From Sinorhizobium americanum (lineage in GTDB: Bacteria; Pseudomonadota; Alphaproteobacteria; Rhizobiales; Rhizobiaceae): a DNA stretch of 64,000 nucleotides. The number at the start of each line of letters is the position of its first letter. Positions within the stretch are counted from its first letter, which is position 1. The stretch covers positions 124,001 to 188,000 of the forward strand of contig NZ_LNQC01000049.1 in assembly GCF_001651855.1 (NCBI RefSeq), read 5' to 3'. The position numbers and the translations under genes are program-made. The notes under the pieces were generated by a model. The model ran no database searches. It saw nothing but the letters and a program-made list of their open reading frames with translations, and was not told where the DNA came from. Shown piece after piece: positions 41,880 to 51,395 of this stretch.

Positions 41880-43298
41880 ATGCGGCAGACGAGCGACATC
41901 AAGGCAGCGGAAGCCGATCGTATCGGCTTCTTCGGTAAGCTCCCCACGCACGGTGACTTCGTCTCGACGGGCATCGACCACACGCTTCAACGCGAACTCG
42001 ACGATTGGCTGCAAGCAGGCCTGCGCGCCTGCCAGGATCGTCTAGGCAGCCGCTGGCGCGATGCCTTCCATGCCATGCCTGCCTGGCGTTTCATCGTCGA
42101 ACGCGGCCGTTGGGGACCGGCAACCATCGCCGGCGTACTCCTGCCGAGTGCGGACCGGGTCGGCCGCAGCTTTCCGCTGGTGATCGCCGCACAGCTTCAT
42201 TCCTTCGACGACCATCCGCGACAACTCTATCTCGACGCGCCGTGGTTCACGGCTGCCGAGGCCCTGGCCGAGACGTCGCTTGCCCGCGACTTCGATATCG
42301 AAACCTTCATGGCGAACCTCAAAAGGCTGCGCATGCCGCACGCCCCGGAGTCGGCGATCGCCGGACGGTTCGCGTCACTTGGGCGCGACAGCAGCAGCCT
42401 TTGGTGGAAGACCGACGCGGCTGGCCGCGATGCGAAGGGTTTCCGCACGGCCTCGCCCCCCGCTCCCGCCGACTTCTTCCGGTTGGTTGAAAGCGCGGCC
42501 GGGCCGGCGGAAACCGCAGGTCAGGAGGCACCAGGGGCCGAGATGCGCTCGATCGAGGCTGCGCCCGGTCATGCTGCCGAAAGCGAGGTCGCCGCGCCTA
42601 TTCCCGAAACAGCACCCCCGCCGGCAACGCTCCTTGGGATCGCACACAGTCATGCGACGCATCCCGGCACGCGGCTGGCGCTCAATGCGGATGCCCTGAT
42701 CGCCTCGGATCCGGACCGCCTGTTTGCGGTCGCGGACGGCATCGGTGACGAGCCGGCGGCGGCAGAGGCCTCCCGCATCACCATCGCCGTGCTTGCCGAC
42801 GGCTGCGGCCACGATACGCTCGACGAGGCGATAAAGAACATCAAGGGCAAGCTCGGCCGCGCCCACGGGCTGCTGCAGTCCATCGCCTCTTCGGCGAGCC
42901 GCCAGGTACCGGCCGCGAGCGTCGCCGTTCTGTGCATCCGGGGCGATCGCTATGCCGTGATCTGGGCAGGCGACGTACGGTGCTATCTCCTGCGCGACGG
43001 CATGATGCGCTCACTGACGCGCGACCATGTCGAGATCGGCATGAAGCGCCGCCTGACGCGCTATCTCGGCGCCGATCGGCAACTCGTCCCCGAGACGCTG
43101 ATCGATCGCGTCGAGGCCGGCGACCGCTTCCTGCTGTGCAGCGGCAGCCTCATCCGGGTGCTCGGTGAGCGCGCCGTCGCCGAAGCCCTTCTCGACACCG
43201 ACCTCGAGCGTGCGGCCGAGGCCCTGGTGCAGGACGCCTTGATCGGCAATGCGCGCGACAATCTGAGTGCCATCGTCATCGATGCGGTGCAGCGATGA
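41880..43298 (+). CDS. tagF: TagF-PppA fusion (ImpM plus PP2C-like phosphatase domain)
   Basis: 472 aa. TagF domain about 15-215 (GFFGKLPTHGDFVSTGI, PSADRVGRSFPLVIA, SLWWKTD), an acidic/Pro linker, then a PP2C-like domain about 245-470 (HPGTRLALNADAL, FAVADGIGDE, ARDNLSAIVID). PP2C normally has CSDG; here the segment is CSGS (420-423), so one metal-binding Asp is missing and NED is NAD. Phosphatase activity is therefore doubtful. The fusion is known in Agrobacterium, where it represses T6SS through Fha. It reads into ppkA by ATGA overlap. Confidence 0.92.
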   Translation: MRQTSDIKAAEADRIGFFGKLPTHGDFVSTGIDHTLQRELDDWLQAGLRACQDRLGSRWRDAFHAMPAWRFIVERGRWGPATIAGVLLPSADRVGRSFPLVIAAQLHSFDDHPRQLYLDAPWFTAAEALAETSLARDFDIETFMANLKRLRMPHAPESAIAGRFASLGRDSSSLWWKTDAAGRDAKGFRTASPPAPADFFRLVESAAGPAETAGQEAPGAEMRSIEAAPGHAAESEVAAPIPETAPPPATLLGIAHSHATHPGTRLALNADALIASDPDRLFAVADGIGDEPAAAEASRITIAVLADGCGHDTLDEAIKNIKGKLGRAHGLLQSIASSASRQVPAASVAVLCIRGDRYAVIWAGDVRCYLLRDGMMRSLTRDHVEIGMKRRLTRYLGADRQLVPETLIDRVEAGDRFLLCSGSLIRVLGERAVAEALLDTDLERAAEALVQDALIGNARDNLSAIVIDAVQR

Positions 43299-44191
43299 GT
43301 GGCGACCCCGAGGATGATCTTGCGCTCGTTTCGGCAAGGTTTTCCGCCCTCTGGGCCGTTCTTGCGCCCGAGGGCGAGGCAAGACCGCTGATGGTCGACC
43401 GGGTACGCGATGCGCTGGACCGCGGCCGCTCCAGACTTGCGCCCGATCCGCCCGACCTCATTGCTAACAGCTTCTGCGTGGACGAAACGGTCTATTGGAG
43501 CGATCGGACCCTGGTGCTGAAGCTGCGCCATCGGGATCTGGGCACGCCGCACGCCCTCAAGACCTTGCCGCCGGCCCGGCGCGACGATGTAGTGCTGAGG
43601 CAATGGCTGCTGCATGAGGCGCGCCTTGCCGGCGCCCTGGCCCACCCGAATATTCTTCCGCTGCGCGCCACACTGCGGCTCGTCGATGGCCGCCCGGCGC
43701 TCCTTTACGATTGGATGCCGGCGACGCTGTCGCACCACCTCGCTGCGCGTTCCCTCGCCTTGCCGGAGGTCGTCGCGATCATGAAGGCGCTTATGTCGGC
43801 GCTTGGCTATCTGCATGCGCAGGGCATCGTCCATAGCGATATTTCGCCGGCGAACCTGTTCTTCGCCGATGGCGATAGCCGCTCTCCGAAGCTCGGCGAT
43901 TTCGGACTGGCGCTCGCAAGCGGCGAGCGGCTCGAAGACCTCCACATGGCGCGCGGCGCTCACCCGGATTTCGCCGCCCCCGAGCAGCGAGCCGGTGCGC
44001 GGCCGGATGCCAGGTCCGATCTCTATTCCTGCGGGCGCATTCTCGAAATGCTCGTCGACCGGTGCGACGCCGGGAAGGACGAGACATCGGCATTGTCAAC
44101 ACTCGCTTTCCGCCTCATGCAACCGGAGCCGGCCAATCGACCGCGCGACGCGATCATGGCCGCGGCATTGCTCGACGAGGCAAGCCGTTAG
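43295..44191 (+). CDS. ppkA: T6SS Ser/Thr kinase PpkA (ImpN)
   Basis: 298 aa, soluble Hanks-type kinase without TM or sensor domain. Lys K89 in ALKTL, catalytic loop HSDISPANLFF with D182 (HSD instead of HRD, a non-RD kinase) and DFG at D202-G204, then APEQ. The glycine-rich loop is not clear. Its expected substrate is TssL Thr14, read by Fha. Last gene of the rightward operon; it is convergent with the export lipoprotein 11 bp away. Confidence 0.9.
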   Translation: MSGDPEDDLALVSARFSALWAVLAPEGEARPLMVDRVRDALDRGRSRLAPDPPDLIANSFCVDETVYWSDRTLVLKLRHRDLGTPHALKTLPPARRDDVVLRQWLLHEARLAGALAHPNILPLRATLRLVDGRPALLYDWMPATLSHHLAARSLALPEVVAIMKALMSALGYLHAQGIVHSDISPANLFFADGDSRSPKLGDFGLALASGERLEDLHMARGAHPDFAAPEQRAGARPDARSDLYSCGRILEMLVDRCDAGKDETSALSTLAFRLMQPEPANRPRDAIMAAALLDEASR

Positions 44192-44202
44192 GCCTTCCGT
44201 CC

Positions 44203-45336
44203 TTAGCTGGAGCCCGGCAGCGGTGCCGCAGCGGTCGGCGCGCTCTTCTGGAACACCGTGATCAGCTTGGCGGCATCGACGAGGCCTGCATTGCTGGCGT
44301 AGAGCATGTCGCCGTTCTGCATCTTGAACTGCTGCATCAACGCGAAATTGGCGACGTCGCGCAGGTTGACGCGGTAGATCACCGGTTTCGAGCTGACGAC
44401 CGGCAGGGCAGCCGTTTTCAGATCCGCACCGCCCGGCTGAATGAAGACCTGCTCGTTGCGGAAGACATAGAAATTGCGGGCGTCGGCGCGGTCGTCGAGA
44501 AGGCCGCCGGCCCGGGCGAGCGCCTGCGCCAGCGTCAGCTTGCCCTGCTCGAACTCGAACTCGCCGACGCTTCTGAAGGCGCCGATCGCCGTGAAGCTCG
44601 GCGCGTCGTTCTCGACGAAGACCTGATCGTCCGGCAACAGATAGACATTCTGGCTGCTGTCTTCCAGCAGTCGGGCGAGCGGCACGCTTGAGCGTTGCTT
44701 GCCGCGCATCAACGTGACAGTCGCCGAACCCGGCGCCGAGGATGCGCCCCCGGCAAGCGCAATCGCGTCGAGCACGCGCTCCTTGCGCGCCGTGAGAGGG
44801 AAACGCCCTGCCGCCCGCACATCGCCATTGACGACGATGCCGGTCGTCGGCTTTTCGACCACGGTGACGATCGCCTGCGGATTGACCGCGGTACCGCGCA
44901 GGCCGCTGACGATCTGCGCCTGAAGGCCTTCCGGGGTCGATTCAAGGACGCGCTGGCGGCCGACGAAGGGGAGCGTCACGAAGCCGCTCGAATCGACCGT
45001 GAACCGGCCGAGATTGAGGGTCTTGCTGTTGGCGGAGGAAAACAGCGCCTCCTCGCCGGAATCGATGATCGTCACCTCTATGACATCGCCGCGGCGCAGC
45101 CGCTGGTCCATGTAACCGGCGGAGCGCATGGGACTCAAGCCCTTGTCGGTCGGAAGATAGGACAAGGGCGCCGACGATGTGACGCCCATCGGCGCCTTTG
45201 CGAGGTCGACGACCTGGATCCGTTCATTGGTGCCGGCGATCCTGGCATTGTAGATGTCGCTTGGGTTCGGCCCGTCGGCGGGGCGCGCGCAGGCGCTCAA
45301 CGCGACACATAGGGCGACCGGCAGCAACTCCCGCAT
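44203..45336 (-). CDS. Polysaccharide-export outer-membrane lipoprotein (Wza/KpsD-like)
   Basis: 377 aa. Lipobox LSAC (about 15-18), a Poly_export domain (LRRGDVIEVTIIDSGEE, SSGFVTLPFVGR, VNPQAIVTVVEKP) and SLBB-like beta-grasp repeats (GDVRAAGRFPLTARKERVLDAIALAGG; GAFRSVGEFEFEQGKLTLAQALARAGG in short form). AGAGGA 7 nt before the ATG at 45336 sets the start; the frame reaches 45396. It should form part of a capsule or EPS export channel, though no glycosyltransferase is nearby. Confidence 0.88.
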   Translation of the reverse strand: MRELLPVALCVALSACARPADGPNPSDIYNARIAGTNERIQVVDLAKAPMGVTSSAPLSYLPTDKGLSPMRSAGYMDQRLRRGDVIEVTIIDSGEEALFSSANSKTLNLGRFTVDSSGFVTLPFVGRQRVLESTPEGLQAQIVSGLRGTAVNPQAIVTVVEKPTTGIVVNGDVRAAGRFPLTARKERVLDAIALAGGASSAPGSATVTLMRGKQRSSVPLARLLEDSSQNVYLLPDDQVFVENDAPSFTAIGAFRSVGEFEFEQGKLTLAQALARAGGLLDDRADARNFYVFRNEQVFIQPGGADLKTAALPVVSSKPVIYRVNLRDVANFALMQQFKMQNGDMLYASNAGLVDAAKLITVFQKSAPTAAAPLPGSS

Positions 45337-45617
45337 GGCATATCCTCTTGGTAGATTCGTGCGCTGCAGAGATACCAGCCATGCGTGCGATGGCAATACG
45401 CGGGGTTGCAGAATTTAGAAGTGTGACAACTTTACGGCACATAAATGTGGCACATCGGCAACCGGTGCCCCCTTCAAGGCGCCGAGGCATGGGAGCGCGG
45501 GTTTTGAACGCCCGGTTCGCGCGCTGTTGTGGGCGGCCGGAAGCGCAAGTTCAACGAGGAATGTGCAGTGATTCGCGGTGCCGGTGGACTTTCGGAAACG
45601 CCGCTCGCACGCGTGAC

Positions 45618-46124
45618 CTACACCTTTTTCCAAATGCGCTTCAGCGGCCCGTCGACCCCACGGAGCGGGTCGGTTGCGGGGAGCGGCAGGTTGGCGATCA
45701 CTTGCAGGTCGGTCGTGCTGGCGGCCTTCGCCTGGATATCGGCCGTCTGCCCGGGCGGATAGCCGCCGATGACGAGAAAGCCATCGCTCGCTCCGAGATT
45801 TTTGTGACCGGTCCCCGCCGGCAGGACGAGACAGTCGCCTGCGCTCACCTCCAGCACGGCGCCGTCCGGACCGCCGATCAACAGCCTGGCATGACCCCCG
45901 GCGACGCCGAGGACCTCATGCGCGCCGATATGGTAATGCTGATAGGAAAAGACGCCGTTGCGCCATAGCCCTTGCCAGCCGGCCCCGGCAAAGCGCCGCT
46001 CGAACTCGGCCGCAATATCGCTCTCGGCGGCGGACAGAGCCTGACGATAAAGAAGCACCGGCAGGCTCGGATGGTTCGGCACCCATTCGCTCGGCTGGAA
46101 TCTCATGGATTCAGGTTCGCGCAT
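45618..46124 (-). CDS. Cupin-domain protein (YjlB-like)
   Basis: 168 aa. One small cupin barrel: HYHIGAHEVLGVAGGHARLLIGG supplies His-X-His and Glu ligands, and GDCLVLPAGTGHKN the second motif His. YjlB-type cupins resemble this length and order. GGAG 6 nt upstream of the ATG. Possibly a metal-dependent enzyme or sugar-binding protein; substrate unknown. Stands alone beside two AraC genes. Confidence 0.8.
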   Translation of the reverse strand: MREPESMRFQPSEWVPNHPSLPVLLYRQALSAAESDIAAEFERRFAGAGWQGLWRNGVFSYQHYHIGAHEVLGVAGGHARLLIGGPDGAVLEVSAGDCLVLPAGTGHKNLGASDGFLVIGGYPPGQTADIQAKAASTTDLQVIANLPLPATDPLRGVDGPLKRIWKKV

Positions 46125-46221
46125 CTCCGGCTCCGCGCTTTAAATGTCGTTCCCTTGTTTATAGGGCCGGATTCGACGAATGCGAGCGATTGCGCGCGGG
46201 TGAGGCATCCCGAACGGCCGC

Positions 46222-47196
46222 TCAACAGGAGCGGAGCGTCTGGGATGGTAGCTCTCCGAAACGGTTGCGGTAATCGGTCGCCAGACGCCCCATATGCGTA
46301 AAGCCCCATTTGAGCGCGATATCAGTGACGCTTTGCCCCGGCCGAGCCTGGGTCAGCTCTTCGCGAAGCGCCTTCAGTCGCAAATCCTGAAGGTAGCTCA
46401 TCGGGGTGGTCATCTTGAATTGGCGAAACCCCTGCTGGAGCGTACGCGAACTTACCCCGCAGGCGGTGGCAACCTCTACCAGGGTAATCGGCTTCGACAG
46501 GTTGGCCATCATGAATTCGATCGCCTTTTTCACATGCCGCGGGACCGGCGAGACCGCGCGGCGCATTTTTGCCGAGAAGCGGTGAGGCAAGGTGTCGAGA
46601 ACCATCTGGATCAAGGCTTCACTTAGGTTCGTCAGCGCGAGGGGCGACCTGCGCAACGGTGCATCGCCGGCCAGCCCCGCTCTCAGCGTCGCCGCCATGC
46701 TGGCAATTGCTGTTCCCGGTCCCGACAACAGGTCGAGTTCCGGCGAGAACTCCAGGGCTCCGGAAACCGGCATCTCGACAATGTCGCAGAGCTGGCGCAA
46801 CAGCGCAGCTCGATCGATAGCGACGAACATGTGCTCGCGAGCGCTCAGGGATTGAGCAGCAATGCGGCGGTCGCCTTCTATGACTGCGCCCCGGCCCGGC
46901 GATGTGCAAAAGGCCTGCCTTCCCATGCGAAGATCTACACCGCCACGAAGCGGGACGATCAGCACCAGCTGACCGTCGGCCTCGCTCTCGAAGAGGATCC
47001 GCCCATCGATATGCGTGCAGCCGATCGATACGATGCCGGCATTCGCCCAGGCGCAATTGTAGTAGATGCTTTCCCTGCCAAGCGGCCGGACGACGACACT
47101 GGAGACCCAACTCGTCAGCGTTGCTGCAAGGCGGTCCGGGTCGCGCCCTTCGAACGAAACCCAGTCCGGACGCGTCGCCGGATCCCCTAAAGCCAT
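46222..47196 (-). CDS. AraC-family transcriptional regulator 1
   Basis: 324 aa. N-terminal AraC-binding-2-type domain and a C-terminal double HTH (about 225-320: PITLVEVATACGVSSRTLQQGFRQF, TPMSYLQDLRLKALREEL, VTDIALKWGFTHMGRLATDYR). AGGAG 6-7 nt upstream favours the ATG at 47196 over a GTG at 47220. Target unknown; a similar regulator follows immediately. Confidence 0.88.
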   Translation of the reverse strand: MALGDPATRPDWVSFEGRDPDRLAATLTSWVSSVVVRPLGRESIYYNCAWANAGIVSIGCTHIDGRILFESEADGQLVLIVPLRGGVDLRMGRQAFCTSPGRGAVIEGDRRIAAQSLSAREHMFVAIDRAALLRQLCDIVEMPVSGALEFSPELDLLSGPGTAIASMAATLRAGLAGDAPLRRSPLALTNLSEALIQMVLDTLPHRFSAKMRRAVSPVPRHVKKAIEFMMANLSKPITLVEVATACGVSSRTLQQGFRQFKMTTPMSYLQDLRLKALREELTQARPGQSVTDIALKWGFTHMGRLATDYRNRFGELPSQTLRSC

Positions 47197-47385
47197 TGCA
47201 ACTCCTCTCCTTGCGGACACTTTAAGAGCCGGATTCCGCGGGTGGCTACGTCACGCTGAAAGGCATGCCATATTACATCGCCGCGGCGGCACAGCATCAT
47301 ACAGTGGACCCTGTAATGCAACAGGCTGCATTCGTCACACTGAGTTGCAGGCTCCAAGCGGCAGATCCTTTCACGCTGAACGCTT

Positions 47386-48411
47386 TCACCGCAGCACTTC
47401 CGCGCCCGTGCCAACAGAACTGCCGACGCGCCGCCTGGTGTCGGAGGGGTTTTCGCCATAGGTCGCCCTGTAGACCGCGGAAAACCGCCCGAAATGAAAG
47501 AAGCCCCATTTCAGGCAGATCGCCCTCATGGTCTGATTGTTCTCGGGATCGATGAGGTCCTGGCGTGCTGCGCGCAGGCGAAGCCTCAGGAGATAGGCGG
47601 CGGGCGTCGTGTCCCGGAAGGCGCGAAAGCCGGTTTCCAGCGCCCGGACGGAAACGCCGGCGGCTTCAGCGACCATCGGCATGGTGATCGGCTGATTGAT
47701 ATTGGCCTGCATGAATTCGATCGCCCGGCGGACATGGCGCGGAGCGATCAGGCATGGCTTCTTGTCCAGCAAATGCGATAGCCGGTGGGGGACCAGGCGC
47801 ACCACCACATCGGCGAGCGCCTGCGTCAAATGCGCCATGGCAATCGGCGACTGCAGCAATGGACCGCTGTCGCGTATGCCGCCCATGATCGTTTCTGCGA
47901 GATTGCCGATCAACTGGCCGGCCGGCGTGGACATGCTCACCTGCGGCAGCAGGTTCAGGGATCCGTCGAAGGGCGCCTCGAAAGTCTGACCCAATGTCTG
48001 CAGGACAACGGACCAGTTGATCAGGAGCTCGTCTACGACATTGTCTTCCCCGTGCATGATGACGCTGTTGGGTTCGAAATTGTTGTAGAGGAGCAACTCT
48101 CCTCGCCCCGCCTCCGCCGTCCGCGGCCCGTAGGTCACGCCCATTCCGCCGTTTCGAGGCAGGACGATCGACAGATACTCCGCCGTATCGGCGGTCGGCT
48201 CGATGTGGAACTGGAAATCGCTTTGATGATAGCCGGTGATCAATACGGCACTGTCGCAGGCCGAAAGGTCGATCCCCCAACGGAAACTCTGGGCCTGGCT
48301 GATCGGCTCCGCTGCGAAGGTGCCGAAAGCGCCGCCGAGCGTTTCGATCATGCTGTCGAATGACGAACCGCGAAACTGAAACGATGCTTGTGCAGCGCTG
48401 TTATCCGACAT
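47386..48411 (-). CDS. AraC-family transcriptional regulator 2
   Basis: 341 aa. Same architecture as its neighbour: an N-terminal domain with DLSACDSAVLITGYHQSDFQF, and HTH segments PITMPMVAEAAGVSVRALETGF and AICLKWGFFHFGRFSAVYRATYGENPS. The shared RHV(K/R)(K/R)AIEFM linker and KWGF(T/F)H blocks point to a duplication. 189 bp separate the two coding sequences. Target unknown. Confidence 0.88.
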   Translation of the reverse strand: MSDNSAAQASFQFRGSSFDSMIETLGGAFGTFAAEPISQAQSFRWGIDLSACDSAVLITGYHQSDFQFHIEPTADTAEYLSIVLPRNGGMGVTYGPRTAEAGRGELLLYNNFEPNSVIMHGEDNVVDELLINWSVVLQTLGQTFEAPFDGSLNLLPQVSMSTPAGQLIGNLAETIMGGIRDSGPLLQSPIAMAHLTQALADVVVRLVPHRLSHLLDKKPCLIAPRHVRRAIEFMQANINQPITMPMVAEAAGVSVRALETGFRAFRDTTPAAYLLRLRLRAARQDLIDPENNQTMRAICLKWGFFHFGRFSAVYRATYGENPSDTRRRVGSSVGTGAEVLR

Positions 48412-48608
48412 GCGACCCCGGTTGCATCCCTCAAAGCCGCCACGACAGACCCAGCGGAAGGGTGCCCGTCACGTCCTCGCCGGCGCCCTCCCGCAGACAG
48501 CGGGGATTTCCCTCCTGGTGTCGCATGCTTCCCCTACCGTCGGAAGCCGTGGCGCGAAACTGCCCAAAGCATAGGGCCGGCAAAATCGAAGCGCAACAGT
48601 GTCAGGCG

Positions 48609-50213
48609 CTACGACGCCTTCGCCTTCAGCAGCCGGGCAGAGCGCGCTTTCGCGTACCGGGAGAGTCCGATCTTGATGCCGACCAGCACCGGCGCGGCGA
48701 CGACGAACAGCAGTGCGACCGCATTGAAGGCCGTGTCAAAGGCAATCACGCTGGACTGACCTGTCACGGTCCGGCCGAGAAGGCTGGCTGCCGCTCGGCT
48801 GGCGGCGGCTGCGTCCATCCCCTTTGCCGAAAGCATAGCCGCCGTGGTCGCCAGCCGCTCGATCACCGCGGGCTTGCCGGCAGTGACATTGGCGCCGAGG
48901 ACGGCGAGATTGGCGACGAGGTTATGGTCGATCAGCGTCTGGAGCGCTGCGACCCCCGCGAGCCCGCCGAGCTGGCGGCCTGTATTGAAGAGACCGATCC
49001 CGGAGGCGAGGTTTCGGCTGTTGAGGTTGCCGAAGGCGATCAGCGTGATCGACAGGAACAGGAAGCCAAGGCCGAGGCCACGCAGCAGGATCGCCGCCAT
49101 CATGTCGTCGGCACCGCTCTCGCTGGTCGAACCGGAGAGCATCCACATCGCCACCATGATCATCACGATGCCGAACGGCACCGTGGCGAAGGGCGGAACG
49201 CGCCGCACCTGGAAGAAAAAGGCGGCGACGAGCAGCGCGGCGATGAAAAGTCCGCCGCTCGGCAACAGGAGCAGGCCGGCGTCCGTAGGCCTGAATGCGA
49301 GGACCGATACGGCAAAGGACGGAATCAGGAACGCGCTGCCGAACAGGGCGGCGCCGGCGACGAAACTGACGATGAAGGCGAAGGTAAAATCCTCCGATCC
49401 GAACAGGGTGAAATCGATGAGGCCCCGGCCTTTGGCCAGAACCTGCTGGCCGAGAAATGCCAACAGCGTGGCTGTGCCGATCACCGTCAGCCACAGGATG
49501 CGCGGCTCCTCGAACCAGTCCCATCGGCTGCCCTGGCTGAAGACGTAGGTGAAGCAGAAAAGCGCGACCGAGATCAGCGCGAAGCCGATCCAATCGAACG
49601 GACGGTGCACGGTCTCGGGCGTTGTCGGCGGGTTCACGATCAACAGCAGCCCGACAGCCGCGAGCGCCACCGGAACGACGCTGAAGAAGATCCATGTCCA
49701 GGATTGGCTATCGAGCAACCACCCCTGGAGGGCAGGCGCGATTGTCGCGGGGGCGACAACGGCCCCCATCGCGAATAGGGCCTGCAGGATCGGCTGGCGG
49801 GATCGCGGATAGGCGAAAAAGATGATCGCCTGGCCGGCGACAAGCAGAGTGCCACCGGAAAGACCCTGGAGGATGCGGAGGGCGACCATCAGGTCAAGGC
49901 GATCCGTCATGGCGGCAATGCCGCAAGCGATGCCCATGACCAGGGTTGCGCCGATCACCAGGTTCAGCGGACGAATGCGGTTCATCAGCCAGGGGGCGGC
50001 CAGGAATCCGATAAGCTTGAGCGTGGTATAACCGATGTCCAGCCAGGCGAACTCGTCCGGCGTGGCATGGGTGTCGCCAATGATATCGCCGCGTCCTAGC
50101 GACAGGACGGTGCTGGCGATCGCTTCGGTCAGAGTGGCAAGCACGACGCCGGCAATAAGAATGGTTCCGGCCGCGGATCTGTCGCGGCTCGTGGCCGTAA
50201 ATACCGTGGTCAT
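48609..50213 (-). CDS. MFS multidrug exporter, DHA2/EmrB-like
   Basis: 534 aa with about 14 TM segments. Retains RILQGLSGG (motif C-like region near TM4), GRQLGGLAGVAAL, and a large hydrophobic C-terminal half. Partner of the adjacent HlyD/EmrA-type protein: the ATG overlaps its stop (ATGA), so the two should be made together as an EmrAB-type pump spanning the envelope. Substrate unknown. Confidence 0.9.
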   Translation of the reverse strand: MTTVFTATSRDRSAAGTILIAGVVLATLTEAIASTVLSLGRGDIIGDTHATPDEFAWLDIGYTTLKLIGFLAAPWLMNRIRPLNLVIGATLVMGIACGIAAMTDRLDLMVALRILQGLSGGTLLVAGQAIIFFAYPRSRQPILQALFAMGAVVAPATIAPALQGWLLDSQSWTWIFFSVVPVALAAVGLLLIVNPPTTPETVHRPFDWIGFALISVALFCFTYVFSQGSRWDWFEEPRILWLTVIGTATLLAFLGQQVLAKGRGLIDFTLFGSEDFTFAFIVSFVAGAALFGSAFLIPSFAVSVLAFRPTDAGLLLLPSGGLFIAALLVAAFFFQVRRVPPFATVPFGIVMIMVAMWMLSGSTSESGADDMMAAILLRGLGLGFLFLSITLIAFGNLNSRNLASGIGLFNTGRQLGGLAGVAALQTLIDHNLVANLAVLGANVTAGKPAVIERLATTAAMLSAKGMDAAAASRAAASLLGRTVTGQSSVIAFDTAFNAVALLFVVAAPVLVGIKIGLSRYAKARSARLLKAKAS

Positions 50214-51307
50214 GAGCCGCCTCCCGGCGCGATTTCGACGCGCGCGGACAGGCCGGGCACGATGCGGCCGGGCGAGGGATTGTTGGCAAGCCGGATCTTC
50301 ACCGGAACGCGCTGGACGACGCGAACGAAGTTGCCTGTCGCATTGTCCGCGGGAAGCAGGCTGAAGGCAGAGCCGCTGCCCGGCGCAAAGCTGTCCACCA
50401 CGCCGTCAAGCGCCCCGTTCGGATAGCCGTCGATGGTGATGCGGGCGCGCTGGCCGGGCCGGATATGTTCGAGCTGGGTTTCCTTGAAATTGGCCACGAC
50501 CCACACGTCGTTGACCGGAACGATGTCGAGCAGGGAAGCGCCGGGCGCGACAAGCCGACCGACGCGGACCTGGCGGTTGCCGATGACGCCCGCGACCGGC
50601 GCCCGTACGATGGTGCTGTCGAGATCGATCTGGGCGAGGTCGCGCGCCGCCTCCGCCTGCGCGACGGCAGCAACGGCCGCTTCGCGCTGAGCGGCAAGGA
50701 CGGCGATGCGGTGCTGCTGCGCCTCTACCGTCGCAGCGGCGGCCGAGACGTTCGCTTCGGCTCTGGTGCGTGCCGCATCGCTTTCATCGACATGGGCCTG
50801 GCTGATGGTGTTGCTGCGGATGAGTTCGCGGCGGCGATCATAGGCCTTGGTCGCCAGATCGAGCTCGGCCGCGGCCGACCGGCTCTGGGCCTCGGCCTGA
50901 CGGATGAGCGCATGCTGAAGCTCTGTCTCGGCATCGACATTGATGAGGCGAGCCTCGGCAGCTTCGACATTGGCGACGGCCTGTTGAAGCCGTGCACGGT
51001 AGTCCCGATCGTCGATCCGGAACAGGACGTCACCCGCTCGGACGGTCTGGTTGTCCTGAACCGCCACGGCCGTGACGTAACCCGCAACCTTCGGCGCGAG
51101 CGACGTCACGTCGCCGCGGACATAGGCATTGTCGGTCGACGCCGCGCCGCCCGAACTGGCCCAGGCCCAACCGCCGGCCATGACGGCGACGGCGCCGACG
51201 CACAGAGCCAAGCCGGCGATCTTCTTCTTTTTGGATTGCGCCACGACGACACTTTTCGCAGGGCTCCTGCCGGTGACGATGGCGATCTTGTCCTCGAGCG
51301 TATCCAT
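50210..51307 (-). CDS. HlyD/EmrA-family membrane fusion protein
   Basis: 365 aa. One N-terminal TM (about 34-54), biotinyl-lipoyl-like half motif NAYVRGDVTSLAPKVAGYV, a long coiled-coil hairpin (about 105-215), the return half DSTIVRAPVAGVIGNRQVRVG, and a HlyD-D23 beta-barrel. Start 51307 is preferred to the frame opening at 51382 because AGGA lies upstream and it gives a normal N-terminus. Works with the MFS pump encoded next. Confidence 0.9.
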   Translation of the reverse strand: MDTLEDKIAIVTGRSPAKSVVVAQSKKKKIAGLALCVGAVAVMAGGWAWASSGGAASTDNAYVRGDVTSLAPKVAGYVTAVAVQDNQTVRAGDVLFRIDDRDYRARLQQAVANVEAAEARLINVDAETELQHALIRQAEAQSRSAAAELDLATKAYDRRRELIRSNTISQAHVDESDAARTRAEANVSAAAATVEAQQHRIAVLAAQREAAVAAVAQAEAARDLAQIDLDSTIVRAPVAGVIGNRQVRVGRLVAPGASLLDIVPVNDVWVVANFKETQLEHIRPGQRARITIDGYPNGALDGVVDSFAPGSGSAFSLLPADNATGNFVRVVQRVPVKIRLANNPSPGRIVPGLSARVEIAPGGGS

Positions 51308-51395
51308 TTTCTCAGTTCCTGTTGGATGCCGATGACCCGGGAAGCAGCCCTGGCGGCGATCGCCTCCCGGGACTGCGGGCATCGAGCGACGTTGG

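Noticed and set aside
48360-49778. 472-codon plus-strand open frame
   Set aside because: It is antisense to the MFS pump and the AraC gene; Glu/Arg/Gln-biased with no domain.
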